Positions 1-9,900 of a DNA stretch of 64,000 nt are shown piece after piece (the stretch's first letter is position 1; each line of letters starts with the position of its first letter). Under the pieces are notes generated by a model. That model made no database searches, was not told the origin of the DNA, and was given only the letters and a program-made list of their open reading frames with translations. Both the position numbers and the translations under genes were made by a program. This DNA comes from Lycocorax pyrrhopterus obiensis (lineage: Eukaryota > Chordata > Aves > Passeriformes > Paradisaeidae). The DNA is taken from assembly GCA_014706295.1 (NCBI GenBank), contig JACSVZ010000012.1:14737582-14801581 (forward strand), given 5' to 3'.

Positions 1-114
1 TCCAGCTCTCCTGGAGCCCCTTCAGGCCCTGGAAGGGGCTCTGAGGTCTCCCTGGAGCCTTTTCTTTTCCAGGTGAGCCCCCCAGCTCTCCCAGCCTGGC
101 TCCACTGGGGCTGT
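1..114 (-). repeat. CR1 fragment cut by the window edge
   Basis: Near-identical to the inner part of the antisense CR1 copy at 34964-35715 (CTCTCCTGGAGCCCC...GAGCCTTTTC). It probably continues beyond the window. Orientation is taken from that longer copy. Confidence 0.7.
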
Positions 115-2499
115 GCAGGGTGTTTGCAGTGCTCCTCTTTCCACACTGGTCCTTGGGCGCTGGGAGAAGCATCAGCATCCCACAGGCACCGCACTGAGGG
201 AGTCCATGGGATCAGGTGGGTCCCCCCACCACAGCCAGACCCCAGGCCCCCAGGTCCCCCGGCGCCAGGGCCCTGGCACCCAGCCAGGCACCCACTCACC
301 AGGAACACGCTGCAGGAGCAGCAAAAATGTTAAAATTTAATGCCTTGGCTAATGGGCTGAGCAGAGTGGAGCAGGAACCTGGAGAAAAAGGGAAGAGGGT
401 GAGTGTGCCTGGGCCTGGGGAGCCCCTAATGGCTTCTGGATTTGCATCCCACTGCAGCCTGTGCTTCCTGGAAGAAGAGGACACCGCGCTTGGCTCACGG
501 GACCCTCCTGCCTCACTAAATAAAATCCCACCACAATGTTGGACCAGGGGGCCAGTCACGAATCTGTGTGGCTCCTGGTGGATCCCCACAGGAGCTCCTG
601 GTGAGGGACAGACCCCTCAGGATGAGACCTTGCCCATGGGAACCCAGGCTCCATCGTCCTCCTCCACCACCGCCTGCGCCTCTGCTGGTGTCCCACAAAA
701 TTGTGGGATGCTGAGAGCAGGGAGAGGCACAGAGGGGCAGGTCAGGACATCCTGCTGTGTTGTCTGGGTGGATTTGAGGTTTGGGAAGAAGGCTGGGACA
801 CACTGAACTTTGTGTAGGTTCAAAAGAAGCCACAGCCTAAACGAGTCCTTTCTCCCTGCCTGTAAGGGAGTGGAGGGGGAGAATTGCCATGGCTTCCACT
901 GCTCCTCTGGCTCTGGAGCTGTTGGAAGGGGTGGTTGGGACACTGGGATGAATTTCCAGGGCTCCTTTCAAGTACTCTTGACCCACAAAGCCTGTCTGAA
1001 GCTTGCTCTTGCTGTGCTCCCCATCCGTGTGTCCTTTGGGGATCTGCTCGGCGCCCTGTCCCCATGGGCTCGTTCGGTCCCGGGCTGGGAGCAGCCACCC
1101 TTCAAAGGGAATCAGGAAGCCATTCCCAGGGGTGCAGTCAGTGCCAGAACCCCAGGATAGTCCCAGATGGATCCCAGTGAGGTGTGCAGCAGAGCAGGAG
1201 TGGGGCGGGGAGACCTGGCCAGGACCCGTGGTGGCCACGAAGCCACAGAGGTCCCTCACCCACCACGGGCGCCCTGGATTGCCCTGACCGGTGTGCCCAG
1301 CACAGGGGTGCGGGGTGGGGTGGGATGGCAGCCCCAGCTGAGCACCCTGCACCCCTGGGACAGCAGGCTGGGGGTGCCTGTGCCCCACCCCACACCGGGG
1401 CAGGCGGAGGAGGAGGACACAGACCCATCCCGGGGAAGAGCTCCCCGTCCCCGGGCTCTGTGGGGTTTGTACAATTAATTATCCACTCTTGTGCTTTCCG
1501 CAGGAATTTGTGCTCAGGAATTTTTACCTGCTGGGTTTTTTACAGCTTGCTAAATAAGCAAATTCCTCGCCAAGGAACTCGGGAGACGTGGGGGCTTTGT
1601 GGACAAAACTTTTCCGAGCTGCTTTATTGGACTTCTAAAGCACAGTTTAACCCTTTCCATCGCACTGCTTTGCATGAGGCGGCAGGGCAGTAAAATGCTC
1701 TTTTCCCCGTGGCATTCCCAATGAGTTACAGCTTGGTTTGTGGCAGGAACAATAAAGGAGATGGGAACGGAGGGGAGGGCTGTGAGGGGAAGCACAGCCA
1801 GCTGCTGGGTTGGCGTGAGGCTCAGACTCACCCTGAGGGCAAAACCCGAACACTGCGAAACGGGAATAAAGCAATTAAATGTGATGAATATTTGAATGTG
1901 GGATTGGAGGGGCTGGAGCAGTGCAGGAGGCTTGGAGAACAGGCATTTCAGTGCCTGTTTGTCATAAAAATTGAGAGACAAACCATGTGGTAACAAATTA
2001 TTTTCACAAATCCTGTTCCCTTCATCTCTCCAAACAGCTGCTCAGCTCCATGGCATTTCCATTCCTTCTGTGTTTTTGAAACAAAAAGTTACCAAATGAA
2101 TTTTAAAAAAGGCTGGACAGCTTCTCCTGCCTCGGGGCTGGTCCAGGCACAGTCCAAGCACTGCTGCTCCCTCTTTAGGGATGGAGGAGCCCCAAACTGA
2201 AACGGGGGCTGCCACAGTCACTGGTTCGGGGGACTGGTGATTTTGTTTAAGAAATGGCACTTCCAACAATGGGATAAAGCAGGCCCAGGCTCTGGCATGG
2301 CCACATTCCCGGGACAGGCTCCTCCTCACGCTCCAGTGATGCTGGAGGCAGATGTGGAATTCCCACCTTGTTTTTTCATGGATCAACAGCAACAGGAGGT
2401 CCCTGATGGGGCTGTGTGAGACCGACCTGGTGTTTCCTGTGCGAGGCACAAGGACGCTGGGGGCACCTGGATGTGTCTGTAGGGTCTAAAGGGGGCCTG
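115..2499. other. Upstream flank, no gene recognised
   Basis: Moderately GC-rich sequence with many short open frames on both strands. None resembles a known protein, has conserved splice structure or stands out in codon use. I see no repeat with clear borders here. Confidence 0.5.
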
Positions 2500-2812
2500 G
2501 AAGGAAGATGGGGACAGACCTTTTGTAAGGGCCTGGAGTGCCAGGGCATGGGGGAACGGCTTCCCAGTGCCAGAGGGCAGGGATGGATGGGATATTGGGA
2601 AGGAATTGTTCCCTGGGAGGGTGGGGAGGCCCTGGCACAGGGTGCCCAGAGCAGCTGTGGCTGCCCCTGGATCCCTGGCAGTGTCCAGGGCCAGGCTGGA
2701 CAGGGCTTGGAGCAGCCTGGGCTAGTGGAAGGTGTCCCTGCCCATGGCAGGGGTGGCACTGGATGAGCTTTAAGGTCCCTTAAGCCCAAACCATTCCATG
2801 CTTTCTGATTCC
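2500..2812 (+). repeat. CR1 LINE 3' fragment
   Basis: 5'-truncated CR1 copy in sense orientation. The typical run of CCAGAGGGCAGGGATGGA, the TGTTCCCTGGGAGGGTGG block and the 3' end TTAAGGTCCCTT...CCATTCCATG are all present. Confidence 0.8.
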
Positions 2813-2984
2813 TTTACCTTGGGGCAGGTGTTTCTAAAGCAAAGGCTTGCAAAACTCAGCCTCACATCCCTGAAGGCTTTTCCACATCCTTGGCCTTTGC
2901 AGGGATAACCGGAATAGAGGAGAACTCTCCCTGCAGGGATCCAGCAGCTTGGCGGAAGGTGCCTTCTTTAGGTTCCCATCAGCT

Positions 2985-3335
2985 GCTCCGTGCCTGTGGA
3001 TCCCTCCCTCCCCATCCCAGGGACCTGGAGCCGCTCCTCTTTCGGAGACCCCAAAAAGCCCCATCCCCAAACGCCCCGGTGGCGGGAGCAGCAGGGCCCC
3101 TGGCTGGGGAGGCTCAGGAGATCCCTGTCCCCACTGTCCCCGGCTCCGCGGAGCACGTGGCCGCACACGGCCCTGCCGGGATGACAAACGGTGATAATGA
3201 GATTATCCTTTTAATGATCGCCATGGTAACGAGCCCGCGCAGCTGCACATCCCAGCGGGAGCCCTGCTGAGGCGGCGGATGGATCCGGGCAGCTCCAGCC
3301 TCGGATCAACACGGACGTACCTGAGCTCAGCCGGG
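2985..3335. promoter_or_regulatory. Small GC-rich patch with palindromic motifs
   Basis: A CpG-richer stretch about 3.5 kb upstream of the XPO6 promoter. It contains a perfect palindrome GATAATGAGATTATC (3193-3207), i.e. two facing GATA motifs, and 12 bp later CGCCATGGTAAC (3219-3230), which resembles an RFX X-box. It could be an enhancer or the edge of another promoter; nothing in the sequence decides. Confidence 0.3.
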
Positions 3336-3339
3336 GGGG

Positions 3340-4815
3340 CTGCAGAGGTCCTGGAGTGGGTTTGGAGGAGTCAGAGGAGTTTTGGAGATGTCGGAGGAGT
3401 TTTGGAGATGTCAGGGAGATTCTGGGGGCGTTGGAATGATTCTGGAAGCGTTGGAGAGGTTTTGGAGGCATCAGAGGGTTTTGGTGGTGTTGGAAATATT
3501 GGGGGAGGTTTTGGAGGGGGCTTGGAGGTGTCAGAAGAGTTTTGGGGAGGTCAGAGGAGTTCTGGAGGTGCTGGAGAGGTTTTGGAGATGGAGAGATTTT
3601 GGAGGCGTTGGAATGATTTTGGGAATGTTGGAGAGGTTTTGGAGGCATCTGAGTGTTTTGGTGGTGTAGGAGATATTGCAGAAATTTTTGAGAGGTTCTG
3701 GAGATGCTGGAGTGGTTTTTGGAAGGGTTTTGGAGGTGTTTTGGAGATGTTGGAGAGATTTTGGAGGTGCTGGAGGGGTTTTGGAGGTGTTGGGAATGTT
3801 GAAGAGGGTTTGGAGAAGTTTTGGAGATGTTGGAGAGACTTTGGAGAGGTTGCAGGTGTTTTGGAGGGGTCAGAGGGATTTTGGAGGTGTTAAAGGGGTT
3901 TTCAAAAAGTTCTGGAGGAGTCAGAGGGGTTCGAAGGTGTTGGAGGGGTTTTGGAGGCAATCAAAGATTTTGGGGGTGGTGGAAATTTTGCAGAAGTTTG
4001 GAGGTGTTGGAGAAGTTCTGAAGGTGCTGAAGATCTTTTGGAAATGTTGGAAGATATTGGAGGTGTTTGAGGGGTTTTGAAGGTGACTTTAGAGGCGTTG
4101 GAGGGGTTTGGAGGGTGCTGGAGGGATTTGGGAAGATTCAGTGAAGTTTTAGAGACATCAGAGAGATTTGGGGAAGGCTGGAGAGGTTTTGCAGGTGCTC
4201 AAGGGGTTTTGAAGGTCTTGGAGGACTTTTGGAGATATCAGAGAGATTTTGAGGGTGTTGGAGGGTTTTGGACGAGTCAGAGAACTTTTGGAGGCATTGG
4301 AGCGGTTGAAAATGTTGGAGAAGTTTTGGAGAGGTGCTGGAGATGGAGAGATTTTGGAGAGTTTGGAGGGAGTTTGAAGGTGTTGGAGAAGTTTTGGAGA
4401 CGTTGGAGATATTTTGGAGAGGTTGCAGGGGTTTTGGAGAGGTTTTGGAGGTGATGGAGAGGTTCTGGAAGTGTTGGAGGGATTGAGGAGGTGTTGGAGA
4501 GGTTTTGGAGGTGATGGAGAGGTTTCAAAGGGTTTGGAGAGGTGTCAGAGGGGTTAGAGAGGTTTTGGAAGTGATGGAGAGGTTTTGGAAGTGATGGAGA
4601 GGTTTTGGAGGGGTTGGAGAGGTTTTGGAAGTGATGGAGAGGTTTTGGAAGTGATGTAGAGGTTTTGGAGGGGTTGGAGAGGTTTTGGAGGTGATGGAGA
4701 GGTTTTGGAGGGGCTGGAGGGGTTGTGGAGGTGTTAGAAGGTGTTGTAGGGCATTTTGGAGGTTTTGGGGAGCTTTGGAGGCTTTGGGGAGGTCTGGAGG
4801 TGATGCAGAGGCAGG
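3340..4815. repeat. G/T-rich minisatellite (GGAGAGGTTTTGGAGGTG units)
   Basis: About 1.5 kb of degenerate tandem units built from GAGAGGTTTTGGAGG. The left part has units of varying length. At about 4440-4720 the array settles into a clean 20-bp period (GTGATGGAGAGGTTTTGGAA). The + strand has almost no C. Long open frames on both strands follow from the biased composition and are not genes. Confidence 0.92.
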
Positions 4816-5683
4816 TTTTGGAGCCGGTGCTCCGCCTGGGGGTGCACACGATGATCCATCGGCACATCCAGGCCGTGTCTCCTCACCTGCTCCTCCCTGG
4901 GCAGTTCCAGGGCCCTGCCTGCGCTTTCCCTGGAGGGATGAGCAGGACCGGGGCCCGTGGGGTCAGCGCTCTGCTGAGAGCGTGGAAATCAAATCCTCCG
5001 TGACGGAAAATCCTCCTGGAGACCCCACGGGACCGCTCAGCCCTAAGCTCCTTGTGGAGGCCGGGGGCCAGCTGCAGCCCCACGGAGGGTTTGTGCTCCC
5101 TGCTGCCGGTGTTTAATCCTCTGAAGGAAGTGCCAGCCTCTGCAATGTCCCCACGGGGGTGTTGTCCCCTCTAAAGCCCGTTAAGCCGCCGGGCTGAGCC
5201 ACCTCCTGTCACCGCAGGTGCCACAGGAATTTGGGAACCATAAGGAATGTTTTGATCTGTATCAGCCTCACTGGTTTGCAGTTCCGGTAGTTCCCAGCTC
5301 CTTGATTTTGTGAGGAAGCAGTTAGGGACGGGATTTGCATTTTCCTAACATTGATCCAGTGGATTCATGGATCTGGATCTCCCCGTTAATGCCTGCGCTC
5401 CTGGCCGTGTCAGGCACTGGAAAACTGATGGCCACAAGGAGCTCCAGGCTGAGGCAAACCTGGGATATGGGAATTCCCAGCCGAAGGATTCCATGCCATG
5501 GAACGTTGCTGTCCGTGCTGAGGAGGGCTGGAAGGGTTGGGGGTTTGCCCCGCCCTGGTTCATTTAATTACTTAATTAGTGACACGGGCACAAAGCCAGG
5601 AGCCACATCCGGAGTGCTGGTAGCTCATTGTGGGGCAGGAGACAGCACAGGCATCCCTGGGGGCGGGGCTGGGGTCGAGGCCC
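4816..5683. other. Flank between two satellites, no gene recognised
   Basis: Ordinary mixed-composition sequence with no convincing exon, CR1 or LTR. Short open frames are of chance length. Confidence 0.5.
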
Positions 5684-5765
5684 AGATCCAGACCCAGACC
5701 CAGGGCCAGCTCCAGCTCCAGCTCCAGGTGCAGGCTCAGGTCCAAGCCCTGGCCCAGGTCTGGGT
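5684..5765. repeat. CAGGTC/CAGCTC-type hexamer repeat
   Basis: Degenerate 6-bp repeat (CAGATC, CAGACC, CAGCTC, CAGGTC) that reads as alternating Gln-rich codons. It lies immediately upstream of the pentamer satellite, from which it is distinct. Confidence 0.75.
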
Positions 5766-5779
5766 CCATCCCCAACCCC

Positions 5780-6365
5780 ATTCCTATCCCCATCCCATCC
5801 CATCCCATCCCATCCCATCCCATCCCATCCCATCCCATCCCATCCCATCCCTAACCCATACCCTTCCCCAGCCCCATACCAGCTCCATCCCTGTCCCCAT
5901 CCTCATCTCCCTCCCAATCCCATCCCATCCTCATCCGTATCCATATCCGTATCCCTATTCCCATCCCATCCCATCCCCACCCCAATCCCATCCCATCCTC
6001 ATCCGTATCCATATCCGTATCCCTATTCCCATCCTATCCCATCCCCACCCTATCCCATCCTATCCCCATCCCATTCCCACCCCAATCCCATCCTACCTCA
6101 CTCCTATCCCAGCCCCATCCTATCCCTATCCCCATCCCTCTCCCCATCCTCATCTCCATCCCATTCCATCCCATCCCGTCCCATTCCATCCCGTCCCATT
6201 CCATCCCGTCCCATCCCATCCCGTCCCATCCCATCCCATCCCGTCCCGTCCCATTCCATTCCATTCCATTCCATTCCATTCCATTCCATTCCATTCCATT
6301 CCATTCCATCCCATCCTATCCCATCCCCTCCCATTCCATTCCGTCCCGTCCCGTCCCGTCCCATC
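5780..6365. repeat. CCATC/CCATT pentamer satellite next to the promoter
   Basis: About 585 bp of 5-bp repeats. A perfect CATCC run covers 5791-5851. A roughly 67-bp segment containing CCGTATCCATATCCG is present twice (about 5928-5970 and 5995-6037). Variants with CGTCC follow, and a pure CCATT run lies at 6251-6308 (GGAAT on the other strand). It ends directly at the XPO6 CpG island. Confidence 0.95.
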
Positions 6366-6911
6366 TCTCCAGGCCCCGCCCACAATGGGCGTACCCAACG
6401 ATGACCCCGCCCACAGGGACATAGCCCAATCACCGCCCATTTCCTGCCGCGCGGGCAAGCGCCCTCAGCGCATGCGCAGTGCCTTGGGGGCGGGGCCAGG
6501 CGCGCCTCCGGGCGTGCCCTTCCCTCCGCGCCCCGCGAGGCGCCGCGCCCTTCTCCAAGATGGCGCCGGGCAGCGCGCCGCGCCGAGCTGCGCATGCGCG
6601 GGAGGCGCCGCGTCGGCTCCGATTGGCCGCGGGCGCCCGGTGAGCGCTTCCGGTGGGAGGGCGGGGCGGCCCGGGATGCGCCTGGCGTAGCCCCGGCACC
6701 GACACCGGCACCGGACCCGCGCGGGCCGCGCCGCCCGCCGCTCCCGCCCCGTCCTCCCGCGGCCCTGCCCAGCGCCCCGGGGCTCCCCGTCCCGCCGGCC
6801 GGCGGAGGCCCGGGGGCTGGCTGCCGGCAGCTCTCCGGTGCTCGTGGCTGCGCGGCCGACGGGGGCTCGCCGGTGCATGGGCGGGGAGGCCCCGCCGGGC
6901 CACCGCCGGCC

Positions 6912-6943
6912 ATGAGATGAGCGGAGCGCGGCGCCCTGCCTAG
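6912..6943 (+). promoter_or_regulatory. Two overlapping upstream ORFs in the XPO6 5' UTR
   Basis: ATG AGA TGA (6912-6920) is a two-codon upstream ORF whose stop overlaps a second ATG (6917), which opens an eight-codon ORF ending in TAG at 6943. Both end 24 to 48 nt before the main ATG at 6968. An earlier ATG at 6676 opens a four-codon ORF. If transcription starts upstream of them, these could dampen or tune XPO6 translation. The sequence is certain; the function is inferred. Confidence 0.5.
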
Positions 6944-6967
6944 AGCCGCCCCGGGGCCGCCGCGGCC

Positions 6968-6970
6968 ATG
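6968..6970 (+). CDS. XPO6: XPO6 exon 1 coding part (ATG only)
   Basis: The coding part of exon 1 is only the start codon. GCGGCCATG is followed at once by the donor GTGAGC (6971). Joined to exon 2 it gives ATG-GCG-TCA-GAA-GAG, the exportin-6 N-terminus MASEE, with a good Kozak context (G at -3 and, after splicing, G at +4). The intron that follows is 16.8 kb. It holds a CR1 (7215-7382), a donor-like minisatellite (10339-10695), an LTR (11110-11568), a CR1 (14849-15313) and another CR1 (22707-22938). The rest looks like unique non-coding sequence. Confidence 0.9.
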
Positions 6971-9900
6971 GTGAGCTGTGGGAGCGGGGCCCCGGGCGGG
7001 GACGGGAGGGGTGGAAGGAAGGGGGGGAATTGCCCGGGACACCGGAGCCTGGGGGGCTGCGGGGGCTGAGGGGCGGCTGCACCCCCGAGCCACCGTGGGC
7101 ACGCGGTGTAAAAAGCCGGGAAGGCAGAAATTCCTCCTGGGAGCGTTGGTGCCTGGCGGTGTTGGGAATTAGAGGTTTTACGGTGTTACAGGCGGTGAGG
7201 GTGCTGAGGGGGGTACCCGGCAGAGCTGTGGCTGCCCCTGGATCCCTGGCAGTGTCCAAGGCCAGGTTGGACGGGGCTTGGAGCAGCCTGGGACAGTGGA
7301 AGGTGTCCCTGCCCGTGGCAGGGGGTGGCACTGGGTGAGCTTCAAGGCCCCTTCCAACCCAAACCATTTCGTGATTAAGATTCTCCGGCGCCAGCTGTGG
7401 GCTTGCCTTGATGGCCTCCAGTGTAGCCTTGGATAAGCTGTAGGAATGACCTGGATTCCTTTCTGCGCTGGAGACATCGGCCTTCAGCTGCCTCCCCGCA
7501 GTGCCAGCCGGGGCCACGCAGAGATGCAGGGACAGATACAGCGCGCTCTGATTTGCACGGTCTCTTCTTCCCCTTGATAAGAAGCCGCAGGAGAGGTCTC
7601 TGATCCTTCGGGTGCCCGCAGAGCCGGGCTGGCAGGGCTGGGAGGCGGGAATGTGTCTCCAGGGGATCGGGGTGCTGCTCACTGTCACCATCCCAGAACT
7701 GTTCTTGTTTTCCCCTTGTACCCATGGAGAACTCGTGTCCCAGTATTTATTGGGATGCCAAAGGGAAGCCACAAACGTGCCTTTGCAGGTGGGCAGGGAG
7801 TGGGGAGATGCTTTCAGCAGCCCTGGATCTGCTCGTGGGGCTCTGCCTCCTTCGCTGTCTCACCCAGAGAGTCCCACTGAGCACAGGCTGTAGTTTCTGG
7901 CCTAGTCTTCACCTCTTTCTAGCTTAACCTGCCTTAGGTGATGTAGGATCAGGCTTTGCACCCCTTTTCTTCTGGGATTTGGCATCCTGCTTGTGAATTC
8001 ATTCACCCAGGAGCCGAAATAGTCACATCTGCTCACTGTGTGATGTGCTCCTGGTACATGATTGGTATTTTATTGGAGCTTTGCTCTCTGTAGCCCGTTC
8101 AAGTTGAGCTTCATTAGTCCCTCAGAGAGGCTTTGCTGCTCCATCTGGGATGTGCTGGGGTGGGGTATGGTCTCCTCAATAAATGCTGGTAGTAGCCTGC
8201 TACTCCTGGGAGTGTGTGGGTGCTCAGGGTGAGCTCGTGACGTGTCTGCCACGTGTCCCAGCTCTTTGTGGGTTTAGCTTCAGCCAAAGGGTGACACTTT
8301 TGAGGTGGATTCTTCGTAGAGAACACCCCAGGTTCACAAAGATGAATAAATGGTTTGCAGGGTTTGGTGGGCCAGGGTGTGCACTTCAAATTGCAGGTGG
8401 CAGAAGGACTGGTTAGTTCTTCCCTCGCTTTCCTGTGGATACACACATTTATCCTCCTGAATTACACCTTGTTTTCTTCTTTCTTTGCCTTGAACATCCA
8501 CTATTTGGCTCAGCCACAAGTCCTGCCTGTGGAAGTTGAGAAGCAGTCCCTGGCTGTGCTGCAGGATTTACTGTTGTAACTCATCATGTGACTCCTGTGC
8601 AAGATTTTCCTTCTGTTCCCATTTCCTTGGAGCCTACAGATGGGCATGTTCTGCTGCTACTGCACCCTCCTTCCCGGAAACAGTTGGAAAAGTGTGAAGA
8701 TGAGCTGCTGGAAGGCACACTGGGAACAAATAAAACATAATTAAACTCTGCTCCAGAATAACAGGCTGCTGGAAGCAGATTTTCCTTAGTGGGGCTGAAA
8801 TAGAAGGGAATGAGCAGGGATGAATTAGAGCTTGATTAACTGGGGAGGGATTTTGGGAGGAAGCTGGGAAGGCAGGAGGGAATGCAGTGATGCACGGTGA
8901 GCTCAGACACTACAGATGTTGTAGAATGAGTGCCTGTTTGCTGGGCTTAGTTGCCACTCATGGCTCAGAAATCTTAATGCCACTTAAAATTTGGGTTCAG
9001 GGGAAGCTTCAATCATTCTTTGCTTTCAGAGGTATTTGCAGAGAGCTCTGGGCACCCCTGTGTGGTGGCTCTTGGGGTGCTCCTGCCTGTTGTGTGTGTA
9101 AACAGAGCTTGTGCAGTGTCCAGTTTGTGGGAAAGGTGGTGAGGATGTCGTGGTGTCTCCGTAGGGAAAACAGGATATTGCAGAACCCAGGTGGGTTTCT
9201 GTGGAGTTCATCTCTAAACACGCAGGAACCAGATCCAACTTCAAGCTTTTCTCTTCTTTCATAGATCACAAATTACTGTATTGTTTCCTGCTCAGCTTTT
9301 AGGGTCCTTCTAGAGGATTTTAGTGAACAGCTTCAAAGTAAATATTGTTCACGGAGCTATCCTTGAAGGGATTTGTTTTCTGTCCAAATAAGCCATGTCT
9401 TTGTCTCATCGCTCCTCCCTTCACCTTTGTTGCTTCCACTGGTGGAGATGAACCATCTTTGATGCCCTGGGATCTCCTGAGCAAACCACTCACCTGGGAA
9501 TTGCATTTGTAGCTCCCATGTGAGGCTGGAATTTCGGGGATTGCCTCTTAGGAAATACATTCTTCAGTTATGTGGGATTTGTATCCTGCCAGCAAATAAA
9601 ACAGCTTAGGAAAAGGGACTTCCAGGAAATGCTGCTTGGTGAGGTTTGGGATTCAGAGATGCTGCAGAACTGCAGCCAGGCTTCTCCCAGAACAAATCAC
9701 ACTTCCCTCAGGTTGTCCCTGGGCCTCCCAGGCAAGCGGCCACGCGGGAAGCAGACAATGGAAGTGGCAGCCCAGATCCAGGGAATCTCGTGTCCCTGTT
9801 CTGTGTGAGGCACACGGAGCTGCCGAAATGGGAGCAGGCAGTGGGCGTCTGTAGCTTGGATGTTTCTGAGTTTCCCACAGCAGCATCCTGGCTTTCATTC

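Larger units (their letters stand above)
6366..6970 (+). promoter_or_regulatory. XPO6: XPO6 CpG-island promoter and 5' UTR
   Basis: Dense CpG stretch with no TATA box ending at the XPO6 start codon. Visible motifs are a CCAAT box (6425-6431), two NRF1 palindromes GCGCATGCGC (6468-6477 and 6590-6599), a YY1-type AAGATGGCG (6557-6565), an inverted CCAAT (6622-6626) and an ETS core TTCCGG (6648-6653). This set is typical of constitutively expressed genes. Sense YY1 sites of this form usually sit just downstream of the start site, so transcription probably begins near 6540-6560, giving a 5' UTR of roughly 400 nt; this is inference. Just upstream lies a pentamer satellite. CpG density continues about 130 bp into intron 1. 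Confidence 0.85.

Noticed and set aside
3211..4867. Open frames of about 200-250 codons on both strands through the minisatellite
   Set aside because: They exist because the repeat contains few stop-forming triplets. Both strands are open at once, the period of 20 is not a multiple of three, and there is no homology or splice context.
5335..7102. Long frames (258, 451 and 332 codons) across the pentamer satellite and promoter
   Set aside because: They are translations of CCATC repeats (HPIPS and MGWDG patterns) and of the CpG island.
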